From Amycolatopsis sp. WQ 127309 (GTDB lineage Bacteria > Actinomycetota > Actinomycetes > Mycobacteriales > Pseudonocardiaceae), in NCBI RefSeq assembly GCF_023023025.1, contig NZ_CP095481.1:11069455-11133454 (forward strand): a stretch of 64,000 bases of DNA, written 5' to 3'. Position numbers and translations under genes: made by a program. This document shows, in pieces, positions 26,036-34,229 of this stretch. Position 1 is the first letter of the stretch, and the number at the start of each line of letters is the position of its first letter. The notes under the pieces are model-generated. The model was not told the origin of the DNA. It did not search any database and saw only the letters and a list, made by a program, of their open reading frames with translations.

Positions 26036-26905
26036 TTATGCGTCCTTCGCGCAGCGGAACCCATGCGCGAAGCTGGACCAGCCCAACGGATCGCCGTGCA
26101 TCCGTTCGGTGCAGCGGACCTGGTAGCGGAAATTCATCCAGGACCCACCGCGGATCACCCGGTAGCGCCCCACCGTGGCGTGCATCGTGGGATCGCACCG
26201 GGTCGACTCGTCGTACAGGTGGGAAAGCGTGGAGGTCCACTCGTAGACGTTGCCCGCCATGTCGGCGCACCCGTGGGCGCTGTCGCCGCCACGGCCGGAG
26301 AACGCGCCGACGGGCGTGCTCAACGGCACCGGGCCCCGCTTGGCGTACAGCGTCAGCCACCACTCCCGCCACGAGTCCAAAGTGGTCAGTTTGCCGGCGT
26401 GGTACTCGGCGGTGTTGGCGTTGTCGCCCTGCCAATCGTCGCCCCACGGCCAGATCCGGACCTCGACGCCGCGCGCCGCGAACTCCCACTCGGCCTCGGT
26501 CGGCAACCGCAGGCCCGCCCAGTCCGCGTACGCGTTGGCGTCGTCCCAGGACACGTTGACGACGGGGTGGTCGTCGTAGTCGTCCGGCACGATCCCGGGT
26601 CCGCCCGGCTCGCGCCACCACACCCCCTCGTGCTCGGTCCAGCCGAAGTCGTCGTAGATCAGGCCGAACCCACGCCGTTCGGCGTCGGTCACGAAGCCGG
26701 TCTGCCGCACGAACTCGGCGAACTCGGCCACGGTGACCGGGTGCCGCGCCATCCAGAACGGCGCGACGGCCCGCTTGATCTGCGGCGTCTCGTCACCGAA
26801 CCAGTCCCGCGGCAGCGGCTGGTCCGCCTCCAACATCCAGTCCACCAGCCACGGCGGCGACCCCTGCAGGAACTCACCACCCGGCACGAGAACCATCTGC
26901 TCCAT
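26036..26905 (-). CDS. SUMF1/FGE-fold protein lacking the formylglycine-enzyme cysteines
   Basis: The 289-residue protein starts with MEQMVLVPGGEFLQGSPPW and shows the FGE-sulfatase fold throughout: HPVTVAEFAEFVRQTG, PVVNVSWDDANAYADWAGLR, LPTEAEWEFAARG, DMAGNVYEWTS, RVIRGGSWMN and HGFRCAKDA. Genuine formylglycine-generating enzymes have two copper-binding cysteines shortly after GGSW; here that stretch reads GGSWMNFRYQVRC, shorter and without them. It is therefore a different SUMF1 oxidase or binding protein, as in PvdO or the EgtB C-terminal domain. It is co-transcribed with the MoaD-like gene. No strong ribosome binding site precedes ATG 26905; ATG 26896 is an alternative. Confidence 0.82.
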   Translation of the reverse strand: MEQMVLVPGGEFLQGSPPWLVDWMLEADQPLPRDWFGDETPQIKRAVAPFWMARHPVTVAEFAEFVRQTGFVTDAERRGFGLIYDDFGWTEHEGVWWREPGGPGIVPDDYDDHPVVNVSWDDANAYADWAGLRLPTEAEWEFAARGVEVRIWPWGDDWQGDNANTAEYHAGKLTTLDSWREWWLTLYAKRGPVPLSTPVGAFSGRGGDSAHGCADMAGNVYEWTSTLSHLYDESTRCDPTMHATVGRYRVIRGGSWMNFRYQVRCTERMHGDPLGWSSFAHGFRCAKDA

Positions 26906-27073
26906 AGGAGAATGGTCGCCGTTCCGGCAATCCGTGGCTTCTCTAGTGTTGCCGAGCCGTCCGGTCGCGCACTCGGCGCCCAGAGGGCATGTGCGGATAA
27001 GACAACGCGCCGCGGCGCGGTCATCCTGGGAGGGAACCCAGCAAGCCGACCGCGATCCCAAGGTGGCCCGAGG

Positions 27074-29248
27074 ATGACGACCGCGCACCGCACCTGCCCC
27101 ATCTGCGACTCCGTCTGCGGGCTCAAGATCGACCTCGACGTCACCGGCCACGTCACGGCGGTGCGCGGTGACGACCTCGACCCGTTCACCGGCGGCTACC
27201 TCTGCCCCAAGGGCGCGAGCATCGGCCGCCTCGACGAGGACCCCGATCGCCTGCGCCACCCCATGATCCGGGAGGGCGACGAGTGGCGCGAGGCCTCGTG
27301 GGACGAGGCGTTCGCGGCGGTCGAGCGCGGCATCAACGGCGTCATCGAGAAGTACGGCCGGGACGCGGTCGCGGTCTTCTTCGGCAACCCGACCTACCAC
27401 ACGATGGCCGGGTTCCTGTACCGCATGCCGCTGATCCAGTCGCTGGCGTCCAAGAACGTCTACTCGTCCGGCACCATCGACCACATGCCCAAGCACGTCG
27501 TGTGCGGGCACCTGTACGGCGACCCCTTCGCGATCGCGGTCCCCGACGTCGACCGGACCGACTACCTGCTGGTCATCGGCGCGAACCCGATGGAGTCGCA
27601 CGGTTCGCTGTTCTGCGCGCCCGACATGCCCAAGCGCCTGCGGGCGCTGCGCAAGCGGGGCGGCAAGCTGGTCGTGGTCGACCCGCGGCGCACCCGCACC
27701 GCGGCGATGGCCGACGAGCACTTCTTCGTCCGGCCGGGCACGGATCCCTTCCTGCTGCTGGGCGTCGTCCACACGTTGCTCGAGGAGAACCTCGCGACGG
27801 TCACCCTCGACGTCAACGGCCTCGACGAACTCCGTGAGCTGGTCAAGGAGTTCCCGCCGCACGCCGTCGCGGACGCCTGCGGCGTGCCGGCCGACGGCAT
27901 CACCCGGATCGCCCGCGGCCTGGCGGCGGCGCCGACGGCCGCGGTGTACTCGCGCATGGGCGGGTCGGTGGTGGAGTTCGGCACCCTGACCCAGTGGCTG
28001 GTCGACGTGATCAACATCCTGACCGGCAACCTGGACAACCCCGGCGGCACGATGTTCGCCAAGACCGCCGCGCTCGAGGTGTTCCGCACCGGGCAGCCGT
28101 ACGAGTGGGCCCGCTGGCACAGCCGCGTCAAGGGGTACCCCGAGGTGCTCGGCGAGCTGCCGACGGCCACGCTGGCCGACGAGATCGAGACCCCCGGCGA
28201 GGGCCAGGTCCGGGCGCTCATCAACATCGGGGCCAACCAGGTCGTCGCCGCGCCCAACGGGCCGCGGATCGGGAAGGCGTTCGACCAGCTGGACTTCATG
28301 GTCGCCGTTGACCCGTACCTCAACGACACCACCAAGCACGCCACCGTGATCCTGCCGCCGCCGCGGATGCTGCAGGCGCCGCACTACGACTTCCTGATGC
28401 AGATGGTCATGGTGCGCAACTACACCCGCTACTCGCCCGCGGCCCTGCCGCTGGACGAGGACCAGCGGTCCGAGGCGGAGATCCTGGCGCGGCTGACACT
28501 GATCGCCGCGGGCGCGCCCCTGGCGGCGCCGACGTCCGCCATCGACGAGGGGTTCATCGGCCAGCTGCTGACGGGCGCGACGCAGATGCCCGGCTCCCCG
28601 GTCGAGGGCATGGACGTCGCGGACCTGCGGGCCACCATCGAGGGCGACGACGGCGTCGAGCAGATCCTCGACACCCTGCTGAAGTTCGGCTCGTACGGGC
28701 TGTCCCTCGCGAAGCTCAAGGAGCAGCCGCACGGCATCGACCTCGGCCCGCTGGAGCCGCGGCTCAAGGAGCTGCTGACCACCCCGTCCGGCCGGGTCGA
28801 GCTCACGCCGGAGGCGATCGTCTCCGACCTGGCCCGGCTGCGGGCCAAGGCCGCGGAACCGGTGCCGGAGATGCTGCTGATCGGACGGCGCCAGCTGCGG
28901 TCCAACAACAGCTGGCTGCACAACGTGAAGTCCCTGGTCGGCGGCAGCAACACGTGCACCCTGCACGTCAACCCGGCCGACATGGCCAAGTACGGGCTGG
29001 GCGAGCGGGCGGTCGTGCGGTCGGCGGTGTCCGAGCTGATCGTCGACGTCGAGCCGACCGACGTGGTCATGCCCGGCGTCGTGAGCCTCCCCCACGGCTG
29101 GGGCCACAAGGGCGGCCGCCAGCGGGTGGCCGAGGAGAACGCCGGCGTCAACGCGAACGCACTGACCAGCGACCTCGTCGTGGACGTCCCCTCGGGCAAC
29201 GCGGTGTTCAACGGCATCCCGGTCACCGTCAGCCCCTACGAGGGCTGA
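27074..29248 (+). CDS. Molybdopterin-dependent oxidoreductase with one [4Fe-4S] cluster (DMSO-reductase family)
   Basis: This 724-residue protein begins with the cluster motif CPICDSVCGL and YLCPKG (CX2CX3C...C), followed by the family signatures DEAFAAVERG, LVIGANPMESHG, VVVDPRRTRTA, HFFVRPGTDPFLLLG and GNLDNPGG. The C-terminal domain, with SNNSWLHNV and PHGWGHKGG, binds the bis-MGD cofactor. No Tat signal is present, so it is cytosolic, and no electron-transfer subunit lies beside it. The ATG at 27074 was chosen because the frame further upstream overlaps the divergent promoter and has no family similarity. A dedicated oxidoreductase next to a MoaD-like gene is notable; the substrate is unknown. 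Confidence 0.88.
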   Translation: MTTAHRTCPICDSVCGLKIDLDVTGHVTAVRGDDLDPFTGGYLCPKGASIGRLDEDPDRLRHPMIREGDEWREASWDEAFAAVERGINGVIEKYGRDAVAVFFGNPTYHTMAGFLYRMPLIQSLASKNVYSSGTIDHMPKHVVCGHLYGDPFAIAVPDVDRTDYLLVIGANPMESHGSLFCAPDMPKRLRALRKRGGKLVVVDPRRTRTAAMADEHFFVRPGTDPFLLLGVVHTLLEENLATVTLDVNGLDELRELVKEFPPHAVADACGVPADGITRIARGLAAAPTAAVYSRMGGSVVEFGTLTQWLVDVINILTGNLDNPGGTMFAKTAALEVFRTGQPYEWARWHSRVKGYPEVLGELPTATLADEIETPGEGQVRALINIGANQVVAAPNGPRIGKAFDQLDFMVAVDPYLNDTTKHATVILPPPRMLQAPHYDFLMQMVMVRNYTRYSPAALPLDEDQRSEAEILARLTLIAAGAPLAAPTSAIDEGFIGQLLTGATQMPGSPVEGMDVADLRATIEGDDGVEQILDTLLKFGSYGLSLAKLKEQPHGIDLGPLEPRLKELLTTPSGRVELTPEAIVSDLARLRAKAAEPVPEMLLIGRRQLRSNNSWLHNVKSLVGGSNTCTLHVNPADMAKYGLGERAVVRSAVSELIVDVEPTDVVMPGVVSLPHGWGHKGGRQRVAEENAGVNANALTSDLVVDVPSGNAVFNGIPVTVSPYEG

Positions 29249-29399
29249 GCGCCACCGCACTTCCGGATACCGCCCCAGCGTGCTGTTACACGCTCGGGCG
29301 GTATTCGCGCGTTCGCCGCCGTTCCGGGTTGACAGCCACGCACCGTGCTGGTCCGATACGGAGTGCTACTGGCGTCTAGCGAACATCGAGGCGAAGACC

Positions 29400-30176
29400 G
29401 TGGACACCTCCGCGCACCTGGAATCCGTCGTCGCGCAGACGACGACCTTCGCCGAGTGGGTGCAGGGCCAGGACCCGGCGACCCGGGTGCCCACCTGCCC
29501 GAAGTGGAGTCTCGCCGAGCTCGTCGGCCACGTCGGCGGTACGCAGCGGATGGTGGCGACGCTGGTGGGGCAGCGGCTGACCGACCCCAGCGCCGCGCTG
29601 GCCGCCATGGACACCGGGCCCGCCGATCCGGCCGGCTGGCGTGCGTGGCTGACCGGCACCGCGGCCGCGGCCGCCGACGCGTTCGGCTCGGTCGACGACA
29701 GCACGCCGGTGTGGGACCCCTCCGGCGGGGACTCGGGTGTGCCGTTCTGGGCGCGGCGGCTGTTCGGTGAGATCACCGTGCACCGCGCCGACGCCGCCGG
29801 CGCGCTCGGCGAGCACTACGACGTGTCGCCGGACCACGCCGCCGCGACCATCGACGACTGGCTGGAGACGATGACGTCGCCGGGCTACGCGCAGGCGCGG
29901 CCGGAGTTCGTCGACGCGATCCGCGACACCGGCCGGGTCCTGCACTTCCACGCCACCGACAGCGCACACGAATGGCTCGTGCGCCGGACGCCGGACCTGG
30001 TCGTCCTGGAGCGCGCGCACGCCGAAGCCGACGCCACCGTCCGCGGCCCGGCCGCCGAGCTGCTGCTCGTGCTCACCCGGCGCCGTCCCCTGGACGCCGC
30101 GCGGAACCTGGACCTCCACGGCGACCGCGCGTCGCTCGACCACTGGATCGAGCACATGGACTGGGTCGCCGGCTAG
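29400..30176 (+). CDS. TIGR03083-like maleylpyruvate isomerase-fold (DinB/MDMPI) protein
   Basis: This 258-residue protein has the N-terminal metal-binding four-helix bundle of mycothiol-dependent isomerases: CPKWSLAELVGHVGGTQRM supplies the first His, and FGEITVHRADAAGAL supplies the Glu and second His. The C-terminal part has the usual RRRPLDAARNLDLHGD ending. The GTG at 29400 follows GAGGCGAAG. Proteins of this fold use mycothiol as cofactor or thiol acceptor, for example in isomerisation or detoxification. It stands alone between the molybdoenzyme and a hairpin terminator, so its role is open. Confidence 0.82.
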   Translation: MDTSAHLESVVAQTTTFAEWVQGQDPATRVPTCPKWSLAELVGHVGGTQRMVATLVGQRLTDPSAALAAMDTGPADPAGWRAWLTGTAAAAADAFGSVDDSTPVWDPSGGDSGVPFWARRLFGEITVHRADAAGALGEHYDVSPDHAAATIDDWLETMTSPGYAQARPEFVDAIRDTGRVLHFHATDSAHEWLVRRTPDLVVLERAHAEADATVRGPAAELLLVLTRRRPLDAARNLDLHGDRASLDHWIEHMDWVAG

Positions 30177-30180
30177 ACAT

Positions 30181-30216
30181 GAGAAACGGGCCTGACCAGC
30201 CGGTCAGGCCCGTTCT
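30181..30216. terminator. Hairpin terminator between convergent genes
   Basis: CGGGCCTGACC and its complement form an 11-bp core stem around AGCC, extended by GAGAA/TTCTC at the base. It lies directly after the isomerase-fold gene and serves the convergent solute-binding protein gene too. Confidence 0.75.
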
Positions 30217-30254
30217 CGTGTGGGATGTCGCGCCCCGGTCGGTTCCGTGCCGCG

Positions 30255-31688
30255 TCAGTCCTTGTTGACGATGCGTTCGAGGTCGCGGCCGCCGTAGTCC
30301 TTCCCGGCCACCACGCCGGCGTAGTGCTCCACCTTCAAGCTGCTGTGCGGGGCCGCGTCCGGGTCGCGCGGCGCCGGACCCGTCGCCCAGGCGTTGTAGT
30401 CGTCCAGCAGGCCCTGCGCTTCGCGCGTCGCCGCGGCGAGCCGCTCGGCCGGGTCGATCTCGGCCTCCAGCACGTCCTGCACGGCCCGGTTCATCACGTC
30501 CTGGGTGCCCGCGAAGTTGCCGAACACCGCACCCCGCACCGGCGGCACCCCGCTCGCGACCGGGGTCGCCTTCGCCGGGGCGGCGTGGAGGTGGTCGCTC
30601 GCCACCCGGTGGTACGGGTGCTCGGCGAACCAGCCTTCGCTCTCGAGCAGGTCGAACGCGCCGTAGGTCATCGGGACGAAGCTGTTGTCCTTGTGCCGGT
30701 CCGCGGCGTTGCGCGGGTTGTGCAGGAACTGCGTGAACGCGAGCGCGCCGTCCTCGGTGGCCTTGTCGAGACCGTTCGTCAGCCATAGCGACGTGCCGGC
30801 GACGTGGTTGCCGGCGTAGGGAACGTGGTCGTTGAACGGGAAGATGCCCACGGCGAGGTCGAAGCCGGCACCTTCCGCCGCGCGCAGCGTGTAGTTGATG
30901 TCGTTCGACGACGAGAGCCGGATGGCGGCCTGCTGCTCGGCGAACGGGGCGAAGCTCTCCATCCAGCCGGGAATCGCGCCGGTGTGCAGGTAGTGACCGT
31001 CGCGGTGCAGCTCACGCCACCACTCGACCCAGGTCAGCATCTCCTTCGACGCCAGCTCGATCTTCGTGGCCCGGCCGGAGCGCCCGTTGTCGTTGTTCAC
31101 CAGCTGCCCGCCCTGCGTGGCCACCGCCTGCTGGAACAGCATGGCGTGGTTCGCCCAGGTGATCGGGTGCTTCGGGGGGTTCTTCGAGCCCGCGAGCTTT
31201 TCGCACGCGGCGGTGACCTCGTCCCACGTCTCCGGCAGCCGGGTGATACCGGCGGCCTCGAGCAGGCGGGTGTTCGCGAACAGCAGGCTCGTCGTGCCGA
31301 CCGACGGCATCGAGAACAGGTCGCCCTGGTGGCTGAAGTAGTCGCGGAACGGTGCGATGACGTCGCCCGCCACGACGGGTTCGCCGCCGATCTCGGTGCG
31401 GCCGTCGATCGCCTTCTCCAGCGAGGTGAACAGCGGACGGCCGTCCTGGCGGGTCATGTCGCGGGCCGACTGGCCCAGGTAGGAGTACAGCTCGGACACG
31501 GCCGGCGGGTTACCCTGCGCGGCGGCCTGCGCGACTTCGAGCGGCGCGTTCCAGAAACTCGTGGCCGTTACCTTGATGGCGTATTCGGGGTGCAGTTTCT
31601 CGAATTCGGCGCCGATCTGGTACCAGCGCTCCATCCAGCCCGGAAACGTATTGTCCGGCACCCATACGTCGATCACGACCTTGCCCAT
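30255..31688 (-). CDS. Family 1-type extracellular solute-binding protein without a signal peptide
   Basis: This 477-residue protein matches sugar-type solute-binding proteins (UgpB/MalE class): VVIDVWVPDNTFPGWMERWY, GIFPFNDHVPYAGNHVAGTSLWLTNG and an N-terminal FEKLHPEYAIKVTATSFW. The ATG at 31688 has an ideal GAGGAG ribosome binding site, and the protein starts at once with the mature fold (MGKVVIDVWVPDN). No signal peptide, lipobox cysteine or Tat motif is present, and no permease or ATPase genes accompany it. It would therefore stay in the cytosol. Binding or sequestering a pathway intermediate or product (self-resistance) is one inference. Confidence 0.85.
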   Translation of the reverse strand: MGKVVIDVWVPDNTFPGWMERWYQIGAEFEKLHPEYAIKVTATSFWNAPLEVAQAAAQGNPPAVSELYSYLGQSARDMTRQDGRPLFTSLEKAIDGRTEIGGEPVVAGDVIAPFRDYFSHQGDLFSMPSVGTTSLLFANTRLLEAAGITRLPETWDEVTAACEKLAGSKNPPKHPITWANHAMLFQQAVATQGGQLVNNDNGRSGRATKIELASKEMLTWVEWWRELHRDGHYLHTGAIPGWMESFAPFAEQQAAIRLSSSNDINYTLRAAEGAGFDLAVGIFPFNDHVPYAGNHVAGTSLWLTNGLDKATEDGALAFTQFLHNPRNAADRHKDNSFVPMTYGAFDLLESEGWFAEHPYHRVASDHLHAAPAKATPVASGVPPVRGAVFGNFAGTQDVMNRAVQDVLEAEIDPAERLAAATREAQGLLDDYNAWATGPAPRDPDAAPHSSLKVEHYAGVVAGKDYGGRDLERIVNKD

Positions 31689-31831
31689 TCGAGCTCCTCA
31701 CCGCGTAACCCGGAAAGCGACACCCACATGGTCACACGGCCGGATCGGACCGGACATCTCCCCGATTGCCGGACGAGCCCGGCACTTTGATCGGGTGCGA
31801 TGAGCGCACACCGACCAAAGCACCGGTCGGC

Positions 31832-32299
31832 TCAGGCCTGCGCGAGGTAGTCGGCCAGGGACTCCATGAAGCTCAGCCAGCCCTGCCGGCTCGGCTCGAT
31901 CTGCTCGTCCGGCAGGTGCCCGATCTGCTTGAAGACGATTTCGGTCTTCTCACCCTGGTCGTTGAACGCGACCACGATCAGCTCGGCGTTGTCCGCGTCG
32001 ACGTGGTTGTCGTCGATCAGCGTGAACGACAGCACCGACGGGGACTCCAGGTCCTTGTACACACCGTGGAACGGAACCTCGGTGCCGTCCTCGCCGTCGG
32101 ACTTCATCGTGGCGGCCCACTCGCCACCGGGCCGGGCGTCGATCGACACGGTGGACCGCGCGGTGCTGAACCCGGTCGGGCCCCACCACGCGGCGAGCTG
32201 GTCCGGGTCGGTCCACGCCTCGAAGACCCGCTCGCGCGGGGCGTCGATGATCCGGGTGAACCCGAATTCCTTGGTGGTCGCTGATGACGCGTCAGCCAT
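31832..32299 (-). CDS. SRPBCC/AHSA1-family protein
   Basis: This 155-residue START-like protein has the usual N-terminal TRIIDAPRERVFEAWTDPDQLAAWWGP, the strand FSTARSTVSIDARPGGEW and the C-terminal helix QGWLSFMESLADYLAQA. The fold has a deep hydrophobic cavity; members bind lipids or polyketides or act as cyclases, but most AHSA1-like forms have no known activity. It lies downstream of the solute-binding protein region on the same strand, with 143 bp between the genes. It could be a binding or shaping protein of the local pathway. Confidence 0.83.
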   Translation of the reverse strand: MADASSATTKEFGFTRIIDAPRERVFEAWTDPDQLAAWWGPTGFSTARSTVSIDARPGGEWAATMKSDGEDGTEVPFHGVYKDLESPSVLSFTLIDDNHVDADNAELIVVAFNDQGEKTEIVFKQIGHLPDEQIEPSRQGWLSFMESLADYLAQA

Positions 32300-32347
32300 C
32301 GCATGTCCTTTCTCGCCTGTGGTGATCTTCGGTTCTTCGGTTGCACT

Positions 32348-32385
32348 GGCTCAAGGACCGCGACCGAGGTCGCGGTCCTTGAGCC
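32348..32385. terminator. Perfect 18-bp inverted repeat, terminator of the MFS operon
   Basis: The arms beginning GGCTCAAGGACCGCGACC pair perfectly around a 2-nt loop, between the MFS exporter stop and the SRPBCC start. It would end the long leftward operon coming from 44949. The remainder of the gap shows nothing else. Confidence 0.75.
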
Positions 32386-32488
32386 GGCGGCTGCCGCCCT
32401 TCGCGAGCGACGGCCTCAGGGGTGGTGCGCGGGTGCCGGCGGACCAGGTGGCGACGTCGCCACCGGATTCCCCGCCCGCACGCGCTTT

Positions 32489-34102
32489 CTAGCTTCGCGC
32501 CGCCGGCTCGGCGGCCGTGTCCGCGGTGTCCGCGGCCTCGGCGTCCGGCTCGGCGGCCGCTTCCGGTGCGGGCGCCTGCTGCTGCCCGGTGGCCGGCAGG
32601 TGCCGCAGCCCGACCGCGGCGATGACCGCGGCCGCCGCGATGATGATCGCGCTGCCGATCGCGGTGCCGTGCACACTGCTCGTGATGGCCTCGTAGGCGC
32701 TGTTCAGCAGGTTCCCGGACTCCGCCGGGGGCAGGCTGCCCGCGACGGACTGGGCACCGGCGATGCTCTCCCCGGCCGCGTGGGCCTGTGCGGCGGGGAT
32801 GGCCGGGTCGACCACGACGGTGTTCCGGTACAGCGTGGTGCCCACCGTGCCGAGCACCGCGACGCCCATCGCCACACCGAACTCGCCCGAGGTCGACGTC
32901 ATGCCGGCCGCCGCACCGAACTTCTCCCACGGAGCCGACTGCATCGCCAGCGCGGCGCCGAGCCCGGCCAGCGGGCCCATGCCGATGTTCGCGATGATCA
33001 GACCGGTGAGCAGCAACGGGATGTTGTTGCCGGTGCTGTCCAGCTGGGTCAGCAACAGGTACCCGATGGCCGAGACCACCAGGCCCACCGCCATCAGCCG
33101 GCCCGGCGGGATCCGGCGGGCCAGCAGCGGCGCCACCTGGATCATGACCAGCGTGCAGAGCGCCGGCGGCACCAGCCACAGCGCGGTCGCCACCGGCGAC
33201 AGCCCGGAGACCGACTGCAGGTACATGTAGACGAAGAGCTGGTTGCCGGCGATGAACCCGGAGGCGACCGTCATGCTCAGCGCCGAACTGAACGTCCGGT
33301 TCTTGAACAGCGTCAGGTCGAGCAGCGGGCTGTCGATCCGCTTCTGCCGGCGCAGGAACGTGATCGTGCACGCCACGCCGACGACGACGGCGACGATCGA
33401 CACCGCCGAGAGCCCGTCGTGCGAGATCTGCTTGAGGCCGTAGATGACCGGCAGGATCGCCAGCAGCGACAACACGACGCTGGCCGGGTCGATCTTGCCC
33501 GCGGCCGGGTTCTTGAACTCCGGCAGCACCTTCGGTCCGACCACGAGGAGGATGACCATGACCGGCACGCCGATCAGGAACACCGAACCCCACCAGAAGA
33601 ACTCGAGCAGCCCGCCGCCGATGATCGGCCCGAGCGCCGTGCCGCCCATGAAGCAGCCCATCCAGACGCCCATGGCCATGGACATCTGCTTGGGGTTCGG
33701 GAACATGGCGGCGATGAGCGCCATGGTGGAAGGCATGATCGTGGATCCGGCGACCCCGAGCAGGGCCCGCATGACGATCAGCATCTCCGGGCTCGTGGAG
33801 TACGCCGCCAATATCGAAACGACGGCGAACGCGGCCGCGCCGATCATCAGCAGCTTCTTGCGGCCGATCCGGTCGCCGATGTTCCCCATCGTGATGAGCA
33901 GGCCGGCGACCAGGAAGCCGTAGATGTCCGTGATCCACAGTTGCTGCACACTGCTGGCCCCGAGATCACCACTCAAATGCGGCAGCGCCAGATACAGCAC
34001 ACTCATATCGAGCGCCACCAGAATGGTGGGCAGGGCCAGCACCGCCAGCCCGATGAACTCTTTCCGACCGGCCAACCCGGTCGGTCCAGCGCTTGTGTCC
34101 AT
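32489..34102 (-). CDS. 14-TM MFS drug/metabolite exporter (DHA2, EmrB/QacA type)
   Basis: The ATG at 34102 (MDTSAGPTGLAGRKEFIG) gives 537 residues. Fourteen hydrophobic helices are visible; motif A is GNIGDRIGRKKLLMIGA and the antiporter motif C-like segment is MGGTALGPIIGGGLLEFFWW. DHA2 transporters use the proton gradient to expel amphipathic molecules and often provide export and self-resistance in biosynthetic clusters. The C terminus carries an acidic Ala/Glu/Asp-rich tail of about 35 residues, probably disordered. The gene is last in the leftward operon, 127 bp after the flavin oxidase gene. Confidence 0.9.
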   Translation of the reverse strand: MDTSAGPTGLAGRKEFIGLAVLALPTILVALDMSVLYLALPHLSGDLGASSVQQLWITDIYGFLVAGLLITMGNIGDRIGRKKLLMIGAAAFAVVSILAAYSTSPEMLIVMRALLGVAGSTIMPSTMALIAAMFPNPKQMSMAMGVWMGCFMGGTALGPIIGGGLLEFFWWGSVFLIGVPVMVILLVVGPKVLPEFKNPAAGKIDPASVVLSLLAILPVIYGLKQISHDGLSAVSIVAVVVGVACTITFLRRQKRIDSPLLDLTLFKNRTFSSALSMTVASGFIAGNQLFVYMYLQSVSGLSPVATALWLVPPALCTLVMIQVAPLLARRIPPGRLMAVGLVVSAIGYLLLTQLDSTGNNIPLLLTGLIIANIGMGPLAGLGAALAMQSAPWEKFGAAAGMTSTSGEFGVAMGVAVLGTVGTTLYRNTVVVDPAIPAAQAHAAGESIAGAQSVAGSLPPAESGNLLNSAYEAITSSVHGTAIGSAIIIAAAAVIAAVGLRHLPATGQQQAPAPEAAAEPDAEAADTADTAAEPAARS

Positions 34103-34229
34103 GATGATGCACTCTTTCGCGTCGTCGGGTCCCGCGAGCGGCCCCGTGGGATCACACCCTTCTGTGCGCCCTTCCTGTTGTACCGTCTGTGGCCAACTGA
34201 TTCTTCTCCGAAATTGCGGTGTACTCCAC

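Noticed and set aside
26036..26905. Calling the SUMF1-fold protein a formylglycine-generating enzyme
   Set aside because: The two active-site cysteines after GGSW are missing and no sulfatase gene is nearby.
25664..27073. An apparent 470-codon N-terminal extension of the molybdopterin oxidoreductase
   Set aside because: It runs antisense through the SUMF1 and MoaD-like genes and has no homology; the protein starts properly at 27074.
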